Of a stretch of 64,000 bases of DNA, positions 1 to 11,532 are shown in pieces. The position numbers and the translations under genes were made by a program. The DNA is taken from contig JACGZH010000005.1 in NCBI GenBank assembly GCA_014706385.1, forward strand, positions 682,001 through 746,000, written 5' to 3'. Numbering within the stretch: the stretch's first letter is position 1; each line of letters opens with the position of its first letter. This DNA comes from Phaffia rhodozyma (Eukaryota; Basidiomycota; Tremellomycetes; Cystofilobasidiales; Mrakiaceae). The notes below the pieces were generated by a model. The model ran no database searches and was not told the DNA's origin. It saw nothing but the letters and a program-made list of their open reading frames with translations.

Positions 1-2107
1 GATTTAAGATGTTCGAAGAAAAGTCGAGATGACCTTCCTTGAGGGTATACGATGGAGAACGGATCGAGGGTGAGAGAGACGGTCGGCGGAGAGTGTTGTT
101 GATAGGTGTACGTTCGGGCGAGGTATATGATGAATTCAGTCTTGGCGTGTTTGGCAGGATCATAATCTCTGGATGGGAGGCGTCGTTAGTCAAATCATGT
201 GGAGCAGACAATTGCAGATGTTGAGGACGCGACTCAAGTGGAGATAGTGGAGTCAGGTTCTTTGGTGAATGTAAGGGCAAAGGAGGAATTGAAGAAGAAA
301 AATCTCTATCATGAGGAAAGGATCTGGATCTCGGTTGTGATTCCGATCTGGATTCAAAAGTAAACGTCTCAAACGGCGGTGGGCCGGGAGCATTATCTAA
401 GTCGAATGAGGGTTTGAGAGCATCTGTCCGTCTGGATATGGAAGAAGACCGATTGGAACCATGTAGGCCTTCAGCCTCGTGCCTACTCCCATCGCTATCC
501 GATTCGTCCTCGATCCCACTTCCATCACCGTCTTCCGGCTGAAGAATCCTCTTATCTCTAGTTAATCTTTTGACATCCAGCATTCGGGGTGAATTCCTTG
601 TCCGAAGAGGAGATATCGAACGGTCCTCTTCCGCCTCGTCATCGCCGCTGTGGCCGCTATCGTCGTTCGGGCTGGCAAACTTAGGAAGGGAGTCCGAAGG
701 AGGACGGGGGGAGTTTCTGTTGTACGAGGCCGAGCCAAAATACGACGCAGATTGTCTACGGCCGTTGGCAGTCTCAGCCTTAGGGGAGACAGTGACGGAG
801 GAGTAGGCTGAGGGTGATAGGGAGGAAAGTGGAATGGATGGAGAAGGTGCGTAGGATGTGGTGAACGGGGATGTCGTCGGCTCAAAGAAAGAAGGAGATA
901 GGGGTGTTTGGAGAGGTGGGAACCCGGGTGGGGTCTGGTGTGACCTGACGTTGCTTCCGAGAGGCACTGTCGGCAGTGAGATTGAGATCGAGGACAGCCC
1001 GGCGTTGAGGAGCTGCTGTCTGAACTTCTCTCTCGCCCGATCATTCATCTCTTCGTCTTCACCCGTCGGGCTCTCCAGCGACCGTTCGTCTTGACTAAGC
1101 TTTCGGGGGAACCGGTTTGTCAGATGGGTGGACGCGGGTGCAGATCCGAACCTAAAATCTTGAATGTCGGACGACGACAATGACGACGACGGCGGGATAG
1201 GAAGAACAGTCAACGGGTCAATCGAATGCGACGAGGTTGTTGGCGATGTCGGAAGGGCTTGACCAGGAGTAAATCCAGGGGTAACGATTGGAGCCGGATG
1301 AAGAGGGGACAGTGACGATTGTCTGGGAGGGAGCTTGAGGCCATTACTAAAGCCAGATGCTGTGAAAGTAGACGGGGAGTGTGGTCGGAGAGTGCTTATG
1401 GATATTGCAGACGAAGACGAAGAAGGTCTCCGACGAGGGTTGTGTGACCTCTGAGAGAACGCATTCTGTGGAGAAGAGGAGGACGCGATGGATGTTCGTC
1501 TGTGTTCGACCGGTGAGGATGGGCTGAAGACAGGTGATAGAGACGATCAGAAAGAGGAAATAGAAAGCTCGAAATTAGTTCAAGCTGTGGAACTCCGAAC
1601 TTCGGGATGTCCCGAAGAGTAGACAGGCACGTACCTCTGACACCAGGGAATATCTCCACTGGATCTACCAATCAACTGGAGGCTTTCTCTCCGTCCGTTC
1701 TGGACAGGTTGAGAGCTGACTCGATGGTCTACGTGTATGTTGTCCATCGGGGGGAGGAATAGAGACGGTTGTTGGATCGACCCGTGAGAGCCTTGTTTGT
1801 TTGCCAGACTGTAGAACTTAAGAGGAGGCGTACGAGCAGAGTCGTCCGAGTCGTCTCCTGATTCAATCGGCAGTCGATGGGACGGATGGATTGAGATGGG
1901 TTGAGGTGAGATTGAAATTGGTTCGACCGTAAGGATGCCAGTTCTGACGAGAGAAAGAGAGGAATAGGGCAACAGGGGAGCATATACGAGAAGAGAGATG
2001 TGCCAGAGCGAGTTTCCACAGCAGGGTCGGGACAGGAACGTGAAGAAGATCGTCCGAGGGAAGAGGAAGGATATGAGGTGAGCGGAAGAGAGGAGATTTG
2101 ATGACAT
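1..2107 (-). CDS. Ser/Pro-rich protein of unknown function, C-terminus beyond window
   Basis: I do not recognise the family. One minus-strand frame stays open from 1523 to the window start and reads as disordered, Ser/Pro/Arg-rich sequence with acidic patches. The only ordered-looking stretch is a short charged helix around 1020-1060 (EDEEMNDRAREKF). An intron at 1524-1634 (GTACGT...TTCAG) joins this to an upstream exon with the same composition (ESGDDSDD near 1850). The first in-frame ATG is at 2107, but the residues after it look like translated leader. A 44-nt intron at about 1937-1980 (GTATATG...CAG) could join to an earlier exon instead, so the N-terminus is uncertain. The 3' end lies outside the window. 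Composition suggests a regulatory or scaffold protein; that is inference only. Confidence 0.45.
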
Positions 2108-4412
2108 GTTATGTGTTCACAAACAGATGGAAAGTACACATAGATAGAAGGGCGATAACAAGCATGAAAGAGGTCAGAACAACAGTAGAGAGAGAACCAC
2201 TAGGGGACCAAATGACTGACCTGATTGAACCTCTTCTGTTAGGTTCTGTAAAGCCGCAGCGGGCGGCCATAGAGTGAGCGTCCTGCCGATATACTGTAGT
2301 GGCAGCAGCAGCAATAGTAGGAAGTCCTGAGAGATTGAAAAGGAAGGGAGCAGGCGAAAGCAGAACTCGAGAGAATGGATGAGCGGGAGAGATCGGCTTG
2401 GAACCAAGGATGGATGGAACGGTTGGTTGTTGAAAAGTTTGGACGAACAAGACCTATGGAAGGAGAAGGAGACCGAAGGGACCAAGCAAAGAAAGGTGGA
2501 GCCTCTGTTTTTGACCGAAGGAAAAGGAAAGGGAGAAGAGGAAGGTTGAAAAGAGAAGGAAAGGATGAACGAACGGAAACCTAAGTGTAAAGAGAACTAA
2601 GTGCAAGAAGAAAAGACAATGACGGACGGATGAACGAAAGAAGAGAGAACGAGAGAAGGAAAGAGAAAGAGTTAGGAGGTAAGAGAGACTTGTCGATGAG
2701 CAAGAACCCAAAAAGAGGCTAGGCTTGTTAGCTCTGGTTACTGTTCTTCTCTCTTCCTTTGACTGGTCTTTTGCCGTTGAACTTTTGATCGACAATCCGC
2801 CTGCCTGCCTTCCTGCCCGGGTCGTGCCGTCCGGGTGTTTTCTTGGTTCGATCTACGCACGCGCGCGTTCTCTCTCGCGTGGCAAAGAATCGGCGGGAAG
2901 ACAGAGGGGAAAAGTTGTAAAAATATATATTAAAATAAGTAAGGGGCAAAATACACACAAGAACTGGTTGAGCACAGCAAGGTACGTCGTGCAGAGCGTT
3001 CTCAGGCACAAAGCTATATCGAGAAAGGCTGAAAACAGTCTCGCGTGGGGTCTTGGCTTCAAGACTGCTGCGCGATAGTGCTGATCATGCAAAACGAGAT
3101 CAACAACAAGCAAATAAGCCGGGCCGCGCCCCGGACATTCCGTTCTCTCCCCTTCCCCATGATCTTTCGGTTACAGCCTGTCCACCGTTTGGGCCTAGCC
3201 TTCTTAAACATGCTCAATTTCCCCCTCCTCTTTTGGATTTTGTAAACACTGACTGATCGACCCTCACTCGAAAAACACCCATGTGCTCTATCGGTACTCG
3301 GACGTGACGAATACACCTCTCTTGTCTCTTCTAGACAACACACAATAGACCTTTCCTTTAGGTTCTTACTCTTTTTCTTTTCTTTTTCTTCTCTATTGCC
3401 CGTTTCCTTGCTCCGTCTCTTCTCACGTCATCCGTCTCTTTCTTTCTTTTTCTCTTTTCTTTTCCTTTTTCTCTTCTTTTTTTTAAAAAAAAAAAGAAAG
3501 CAAATCGAACAGACTAGAATAGAAAGACAGGGAAAAGAACAGACAAAGGAATATGTATAAAATGAAATGAACGAAGTGAGCTCGTGCTTTTCTCGCGCAA
3601 ATCAAATTAGTCTCCGTCCCGATGCACATAATTTCTTCTCAGATGGATTTCCTTTTCCCATTCTTTCCCTACTGACATACCGAACGCCAAGAAATCACCC
3701 TGTCCGCTTTCCGGATTCAGGTTTTATCATAAACATCATGACATCTTCTAGATCAGAAGAGTGTGGAAAAAGAGAATGGAAAAAGAACGCCGAGTCATAC
3801 GGGCCCTCGTGCAGTCTTCTGATTTATATGCAAAAACAACTCATTCTTTCTATTCCCCTTGCCCAAGTGAAATGAAGAAGAGACATCGTCCCCCCTGCGG
3901 AACGATCTGACCTGTCGGCATCTTCTTCTTCCTATCCTACACCGACTCTTACTTGCTTTCTTTTCTTCCTGCTGTATCAGATATAATTACATTGACATTC
4001 ATACAGACTACTTCTGGAATTCTCCCTCCCTTCCTCGTGTGGTATCAGCCACCGAGGGTCTTTTTTTTTCTCTCTTGGCTCTCCTCTATCAACACTGTTC
4101 TGTTTGAATTCGCTGTCTTGCGTTCGGGTTTAAATGCTCTTGATGAGTGGACAGGAGAATCTTGAGCAAAAGGTGGACGCACAACAAGTAATTAGGGTTA
4201 TATATGTGTGTAGCATAATCAAAAAAAATGTAGATATATAGCCTGAACCATGTAACCCTAACAATATTGCTTAGGTAAGTTACCAAAGACAAACCCTCTC
4301 CTTTTTTGATCCATCCGATTGTTCAAGCCGTTTTCCTTTGCTCTTGACAAGGTCTCTCTCCCTCTCTTCTCTCTCCCCATCCTCCTTTCGTTCATCCTTC
4401 TTTTCGTTCGAT
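2108..4412. other. Intergenic, divergent promoter region
   Basis: This 2.3 kb separates the Ser-rich gene (-) from eIF3f (+). Open frames are short and low in complexity. 2450-2700 is purine-rich and 3355-3490 is a polypyrimidine block. The last 100 bp before the eIF3f ATG are CT-rich, like other leaders here. I see no supported gene. Confidence 0.5.
3355..3550. repeat. Polypyrimidine run flipping to polypurine
   Basis: About 130 bases of almost pure C/T (3360-3484) run into a T-run then an A-run (about 3476-3498), followed by a purine-rich segment. It is simple low-complexity sequence in an intergenic region and could be nucleosome-depleted or form triplex/H-DNA. Function is unknown. Confidence 0.5.
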
Positions 4413-5782
4413 ATGGCTTCCGCTTCTGTTCACAGCGCGTGAGTATATAATTCGTTCCCCTTTCTAAGTATCTGTGCTTGACTGGAACAAGAAAGAAGAA
4501 TTTCTAGAAGCTGACGATGGCTTCCTTCGCTTGACCGCAAAAAAATAAAATGATCCATATTGTTTCTGTAACCCTTCCTCTCGCCTTCTTGAAACAGCCG
4601 AGCCCCGGCCAGTCTGACTCTCCAGCCACTTCCTTTGCTTTCCGTGCTCAACCACTATACTCGACGACCGGATGCTTCTCAGACTAGGGTCATCGGTGCC
4701 CTCCTTGGTAAGCGAACGGACGCGGGTGAGGTCGTGATCACCAACTCTTTTGCCGTACCCCATGATGAAAGCCGAACGTACTTTGCCGAGCAGGAGCACC
4801 GGGCGATGCTCGATATCTTCAGGAAGGCGTCTGGTGACAAGGAGACTCTTGTTGGGTGGTATGTATCGTGTTCCTTCTCTCTTTGTGTTCAACCCTCTTC
4901 ATTGTATTGATATCTCTGTCTCTGTTCTCTGTGATCTTCTTTCTCTCTGCTCTACCTATCTCTCTTGCTGCCTCTACACTCTTGTTGAATCCACAGGTAC
5001 TCTACCGGATCATCACCTGATGGTTTCTCATCCCTGGTTCACGACTTTTTTGCTGCCGAGACCGCCCCGTACCCTGCCATCCACGTCACGGTCGATGTCA
5101 AGGCTGAGAACACCGAGGAGCTTGGAGCCCGAGGTTGGATCAGGTTAGTCTTTCTTTCTCTTTCTACCATCTTGGTTCTTCCTCCGCCCCTCTCTTCGCA
5201 AATCAGTCATCTCATCCATCGACGTTCTCTTTACTATAACCTGAAAAATCCGAAAACAAAGTGCACCCGCCCCGGCCGAGCCAACGGAAGAGACCTCAAC
5301 TTCGTTCACCGATCTTCCTCTTACTCTCTCCCAGACGTCCTCGTTGAATAACATCATCCCCTCCACCGCCACCGCGACGACTCCTCTGGCCGAGCTCGAG
5401 GCCTCGCTGAAGATTGCGAGGGAAGATCTCGTCAGGGTGAGGGCGTACGTCAACGATGTGGTTGAGGGAAAGGTAGAGGGTAATGCCGATATTGGAAGAG
5501 CGTTGATGGATGTGTGCGGAAAGGTCGGTGGAGGAGATGAGTGGGAAAAGAAGATTTCTGGACAGCTCCAGGTATGGTCTCATCTTCCTTTCCCTTCTCT
5601 TCCTTCTGATCATCACAATTCTGGCTCCTCCAATTCTGACAGCTGGTTCTTCAAACATTTTCATGTGTGTCTATTCTTGGCGCGTCAATTTTCAACAGGA
5701 CGCTCTCATGGTGTCGTACCTCTCTTCGCTCGTTCGATCTCAGGTCGAACTTGCCGGTCGAATCAACCTTCTCCAAAACTAG
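4413..5782 (+). CDS. Eukaryotic translation initiation factor 3 subunit F (eIF3f)
   Basis: MPN-domain subunit of the eIF3 complex, which scaffolds the 43S/48S initiation complex on the small ribosomal subunit. Exons: 4413-4438, 4598-4858, 4997-5143, 5262-5571, 5699-5782, giving 275 aa, near the usual size for fungal eIF3f. The MPN core lies in residues 15-145 (VLNHYTRR, RVIGALLGKR, VGWYSTG). Like other eIF3f proteins it lacks the full JAMM zinc-ligand set, so it should be non-catalytic. The C-terminal half has a Ser/Thr/Pro linker and the conserved helical tail (RVRAYV, LSSLVRSQVELAGRINLL). The start was chosen because the 26-nt first exon splices in frame to the conserved exon 2 and follows a CT-rich leader. 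EFL1, another ribosome-related gene, follows on the same strand. Confidence 0.95.
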
Positions 5783-6379
5783 AAAACGAAAGAGAGAACG
5801 AAGGAAGTGAGAAATATCACTGTGTTTTTATAAGGAGACGGGATGAAGGAAGGTTGAGTGTGCGGGAGGGTATTGTTGGTAACTCTGATTATGTTTACAT
5901 TCTTTCTCTTTGGCCTTAAGTTATCAGAGCAAATCGGGTTGAGTAGTGGCTTTTTGTGGCAAAAGAAGAAGAGAAGGAAAAGGACAAGAATAGAAATAAG
6001 AACTGAAGATAGATAAAGAAAGTGGAGTCATCCTGTTCTCGCTTTCCGTTCACTTCCTCAAGGAGCCGTCAGCTCGCTCAAAAGAGGAGAATCATGACTG
6101 TGACTCACTTGAAGACAGAGTGATGACTGTGTCCCGCCTGTAAGCGAAGGAGAGAGGGAGACGTCGTCGGAAGCACTAGAGGAAATCAGAGAAGCGCAGT
6201 TTTTTTTGGAAGAAGTGATTTATTCTACGTCAGCGAACCGTCTACATTCCAAAGTTAAGGAAGGATCAGCTTTTCAAGCTACCCTCTTCACATCCTTCAC
6301 TTCTCTCCTCTCAAAAAGGATTTATCTATCCCTGTTCTTCTTGACACATACATACATACAGAGGATAGAATCAGAAGAA
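5783..6379. other. Intergenic, eIF3f 3' region and EFL1 promoter
   Basis: Contains the eIF3f 3' flank and a purine-rich middle. A CT-rich leader with a short CATA repeat (about 6350-6360) lies just before the EFL1 ATG. I see no gene. Confidence 0.5.
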
Positions 6380-9300
6380 ATGTCCAAAAAGGCGTTTCAA
6401 TCTCAAAGCAACGTTCGGTCGATCTGTGTAATCGCCCATGTCGATCATGGGAAGACGTCCTACTGTGATTCCCTACTCTCGGCGAACAACATCATCTCTT
6501 CCCGTCTGGCGGGTAGTCTGAGATACCTAGATAGCAGAGAGGATGAGGTAGAGAGAGGAATTACTATGGAGAGCTCGGCAGTCAGTCTTGGTTTCAAGAT
6601 GTTGAGACGAAAGAATAACGGTTCGTCTGTCCTCTTCCTTCTTTTCGCTTTTTCTTTCTACTTTCGATCCTTTGGACTAGCCTCTTATGATAGAATTCTT
6701 GACAGGCGGAACATATGGCTGACGAATGAAACATCATGTGATAATTTCATATCACAGAGTCCAAAGAGGTTGTTCCACAAGATTTCATGATCAACGTAAG
6801 ACTGGTTTACCACTCTCTCTTATATACATACACGTGCCACATGCCGTTCAATAGGCCTTCGAAAGAGAAGGAATAGAACCTGAACATATGTTATTCGTCC
6901 TTCTCCTATAGTTGATTGACACACCAGGACACGTTGACTTTTCAAGTGAGGTCTCTACGGCTTCTCGACTCTGTGACGGAGCGCTCGTTCTCGTCGATGC
7001 AGTTGAAGGAGTTTGCACTCAGGTAACGTCAATCGTCGACCATTTCTCTCTGTTCAAGAAAGCCTCAGGCTCATCCTGTGGCTATCTTGATTCATTAAAA
7101 ACAAACGAACAAACAAACAAACACCCAAGACCATCACTGTACTTCGACAAGCTTGGCTCGATAAGCTTCGACCCATCTTGGTGATCAATAAGTTAGACAG
7201 GTTGATCACCGAGCTTAGGTTATCTCCCTCTGAAGGCTATCATCATCTATCTCAATTGATCGAAGGTGTGAACGCTATAATGGGAAGCTTTTATGCATCC
7301 GACCGAATGGAGGATGATCTTAGATGGAGAGAAGAGCGAGAGAGACGCATGGCCGCTCGACGGGAAGCTGAGGCTGGTAGGGTCGAGGAAAGTGGAAGCG
7401 CCACCCCAGAGGACGGTGAAGACGAGGAAGGAAACGAATTTGAAGAGAAAGACGACGAGGATATTTACTTCGCCCCGGAGAGAGGAAACGTTATCTTTGC
7501 CAGCGCAATCGACGGATGGGCGTTCCGAGTCGGAAAGTTTGCTCAGCTGTACGCTCAAAAATTGAAGATCGAGGAGAGCAAACTTCGAAAAGTTCTCTGG
7601 GGAGATTACTACCTTGACCCAAAGACAAAACGGGTCGTCAGTCATAAGAAACTCGCAGGAAGAAGTTTGAAACCGATGTTTGTTCAGTTTGTGCTGGAAA
7701 ATATTTGGAGAGTGTACGAAAGTGTTGTTCTTGACCAGTTAGTGTTTCTCCTACCCTTCTTCTTCATATGAAAAGAGAGAAAGAAAGTGAGTCGGCTGAC
7801 CGGCTTGCTTCTCTATTTGCGCCAATTTATCAGTAACTCGGACAAGATTGACAAGATCGTTGCCTCCCTCAATGTTAAGCTCCATCCTCGGGATCTTAGG
7901 ACGAAAGAGCACAAGACACTTTTATCGTTGATCATGTCTCAATGGCTCCCTCTATCAACCACGACGTTCCAAACCGTGGTCGAGATCATTCCTCCTCCTC
8001 AGATCGCTCAGTCCATCCGAGTCCCAAAAATGCTTCACCCAGATGCATACACTACCGCGGCTGCCGTCCTTCCAACAAACAAGCTTGAGAAAGACTTGTA
8101 CTCATGTGATCCTAGTCCGGAAGCAGGTATCGTCGCCTACGTTAGCAAGATGTTCGCCGTCTCAAAAGATCAACTACCAGAGAACAAAGTCGTTGAGATC
8201 ACAGCTGACGAGATGAGAGAGCGCAGTCGGTTGGAACGACAACGACGAGCGGCGGAGAGAGAAAGAGAGCTTGCTCTCGACAGAGAAACTCTCATCGGAC
8301 TCGGAGCGGATGGTGTATCAAAGTCTTCGGTAGCAACGTTAACACCTGAAGGCATTCCACTTCGAACGACAGAACTCAACCGAAATGCCGAGCAGAATCC
8401 CGCTCCCACTCCTGCTCCTGCTCCGCCAGTAAAAGAGGAAAATATAGATCCTGCTTCGACATCAACCGAGGCGCTCATCGGGTTCGCTCGACTTTACTCT
8501 GGAACACTTAAGGCAGGAACGAGCCTTCATTGTCTACTCCCAAAATACAACACTGAGCTGGCTCCTTCCCACCCGTCGAATGTAAAGTTCATCAACAAGG
8601 TCACTGTGTCGAAGTTATACATGATGATGGGTAGAGATCTCGTTGCTGTCGACGAAGTACCAGCGGGTAACGTGTTTGCCGTTGGTGGCTTAGAAGGCAA
8701 AGTTCTTAGAAACGCGACGCTTTGCTCATTGGATCAAACAGGCGCGGTTGAGGGTGAGGACGAGGAGAAGTTGAAGGCTGGATTGATCAACTTAGCGGGA
8801 GTAATTATGACGGTCAGTCTGCTAGCTCACCTTATCATCCTCTTCCTCCTTCGTGCTCGCCAAGTGCTTACCGGACTCCGGAACTGCCTTTATTGATCGG
8901 TTTACTACCCCGGTAGTCTCCGCCAATTGTGCGAGTGGCTCTTGAGCCAAAGTCACCAGGTTTGTCCTTCAGTTCGATCGACCTATATACTTTCAAAACC
9001 ATCAGTTGACATATTCTCAAATCTATCCTCTTCTTCCTCATAGCCGATCTTCCAAAGTTAGTCGAAGGTCTTCGGTTGCTCAATCAGGCAGATCCTTGCG
9101 TCGAAACACTCGTTCAGGAAACGGGAGAGCATGTTATCTTGACCGCTGGTGAGTTGCACCTAGAGGTATGTCTGATCCAACTTTGTCTGTGTATTTTGTA
9201 TCATTCCTGCTATCATGCGAATGACAACTTGCTCTTGCTCTTTTGAATCATCAGCGATGTTTGAAAGATCTTCGAGAGAGATTCGCAAAAATCGAAATCC

Positions 9301-11277
9301 AAGCTTCCAAACCTATTGTACCCTTCCGAGAAACCGCTGTCAAAGGTGTCGGTAAGTCTGATCAAGCTTTCTTCGTCTAGATAATCCAACCATATGCCGA
9401 AAGCTACGAGCCTGCTTTTTTATTTTATTTTATTTTAATTTTTTACGCGCATCAACTTGTGTTTTGTTCCCTCCATTCCCCTTCCCCATTTCTTCCAAAC
9501 TTTCTAGACATGGCCCCACCCAAGACGAAAGATGCTCCCCGTGGAACGATCGAGGGTTCGATCTCTAACTCGCTCGTCAACTACACTATCCGAGCAGTAC
9601 CTCTTCCTTTGAAGATTACATCCTTCCTTCAAGCCAACACGAGTGTGATGCGACGTATCCAACCCGACCGAAGGGCTGGACGGACCTCGGGTGAGGACGA
9701 CTCGGACCAAGTGACATCTAAGCAACTTACTACCGAAGGTGGAGGAGACGAAGAAGGTGCCAGAGAAGTTAAGCCGGAAGAGTTCTGGAGCAAGTTACGA
9801 GAAGTCTCGGATCAGTGTGGGAGGGATTGGGTCGGAGTTGTCGATCGCATTTGGGCATTTGGACCAAAGAGGGTGGGCCCAAACCTTTTGATCGACAGAC
9901 CAGATGGAAGGGTAAAGCCGTGAGTAACTCGCCTATCTTTTTCTCCTCTTTTCCTCATACATCTTCCTGCCCATCAACGTTTCCCCAATGATTGATTGTT
10001 CTACATTGTTTGCGTGCCTTACTAATTAGTCTTCGGCAACGATACGAGGCCTCACTAGAGAATCCATCAACGCCTATTACGGATTCAGTAGTTGATGGAC
10101 CTATTGTCGACCTTGCCGAGGAACTTGGATCATCCTCTCTTTCTGAGGAGGCTCGAATGATGCGAGACTTCGACGACAGTATCGAGACCGGTTTCCAGTT
10201 AGCCACCTTCCAGGGCCCTCTATGCGCCGAACCGGTGGTCGGTATGGCGTACCTTGTGGAGAAGCTCGATGTCGAGGTCTCAGAGGACGATGAAAACAGT
10301 TTGTTTTTCTCTTGTCTTCTTCGGTCCAAAATCTCTCTTCTTTCCGGTTTGAGAGTTCAATGTTGACGCCTGCCTGAGGAAATTTGTTATAAGCAGTTCG
10401 ATCCAAATTGGCTCAGGCGACCGGATCATTGATCTCCTCCATCAAGGACGCCTGCCGAGCGGGTCTACTAGACTGGTCCCCTCGAGTTTTGCTTGCCATG
10501 TACACCTGTGATATTCAAACTTCTAGTAAGTCAACCCGATTCTTCTCTATCCGGTAGTCTGTTTCTCAGTATCAAGTTTCGTCATATTTCTTACCGATTA
10601 CTCTGTTTGCTTTGCTTAGCCGAGGTCTTGGGTAAGGTATACGGAGTCGTTGCTCGAAGACGAGGGAAAATCGTTGCGGAGGAGATGAAAGAGGGTACTT
10701 CTTTCTTCACAGTCCGAGCACTCTTGCCTGTCATCGAGAGTTTTGGTTTTGCAGATGGTGCGTTTCAACCATCTTCTTTCCCTTCTTTGGTAACGGTTGA
10801 AGATAACAGCTCAACTCAAAAGTCTCATCTGCTTCTTTATGGTATGGTAGAAATAAGAAAACGATCGTCTGGAGCTGCTAGCCCTCAGTTGGTGTTCAGC
10901 GGGTAAGCACCAGCACAACCTTCTACTCTCGCTTCATTATGTACTCATCCTTTGCGCTTGAAAAACCTTAGATACCAAATGATCGACCAAGACCCTTATT
11001 GGGTTCCCACCACCGGTTAGTCTTCGCCCTCAATTGAATTTTTTCATGGCTTTGTTCAACCTTAATGCGTGATATTTAATTCATCTTTTCCGCCTTCTTA
11101 CATGGTTGCGCAATCTTCCAATCTTTCTTAGAGGAAGAACTTGAAGACCTGGGTACTCTGGCCGAGCGAGCGAATATCGCCAAGGTTTATGTCGACGGAG
11201 TCCGAACTAGAAAAGGAATGTTTGTTGAGAAAAAGATTGTAGAGGACGCGGCGAAGCAGAGAACGTTGAAGCGATAG
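6380..11277 (+). CDS. EFL1: Elongation factor-like GTPase 1 (EFL1/Ria1), 60S ribosome maturation
   Basis: Cytoplasmic EF-2-like GTPase that works with Sdo1/SBDS to release eIF6/Tif6 from new 60S subunits. Exons: 6380-6620, 6758-6795, 6912-7022, 7130-7737, 7834-8812, 8917-8959, 9044-9165, 9255-9351, 9508-9919, 10030-10298, 10397-10525, 10620-10757, 10851-10902, 10972-11015, 11132-11277. These give 1142 aa (yeast Ria1 is about 1110). GTPase motifs are intact: G1 [10 protein letters not shown]2 region [10 protein letters not shown]3 DTPGHVDF, G4 NKLD. An acidic insertion specific to EFL1 relative to EF-2 lies at about residues 190-230 (exon 4). A second, Ala/Pro-rich insert is in exon 5. Domains III-V follow (VRVALEP, AGELHLE) and the C-terminus is typical ([12 protein letters not shown]). 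There is no diphthamide-loop signature of true EF-2. The first exon's ATG immediately precedes the conserved N-terminus. Confidence 0.95.
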
Positions 11278-11532
11278 GAAGAATGTCGATATCTTTATAG
11301 AAATGATGAATGTGTGACTCCTTCTGCAACGGAATCGCATGAGTATCAAATACTGGAGAGAAAATGGGTTGGTACGACACCAAAGTAGCTCACGTGACGT
11401 CAAAAGCAGTACCACCAACCAGCCTCTCGAATCTCAACTATCAGAACGGACGGTTAGAATATACAACAGTCTACATACATACACACCCTGCCCGTCTCTT
11501 GCCTGCTCGCTTCAAATTCTCTTTTTGAGAAC

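Noticed and set aside
562..1044. 160-residue minus-strand open frame
   Set aside because: It is a shadow of the Ser/Pro-rich gene in another minus-strand frame; the real frame is continuous to the window start.
2109..2485. Two overlapping minus-strand frames upstream of the Ser-rich gene
   Set aside because: Neither begins with ATG and the content resembles translated leader. They could hold a first exon but no splice model is convincing.
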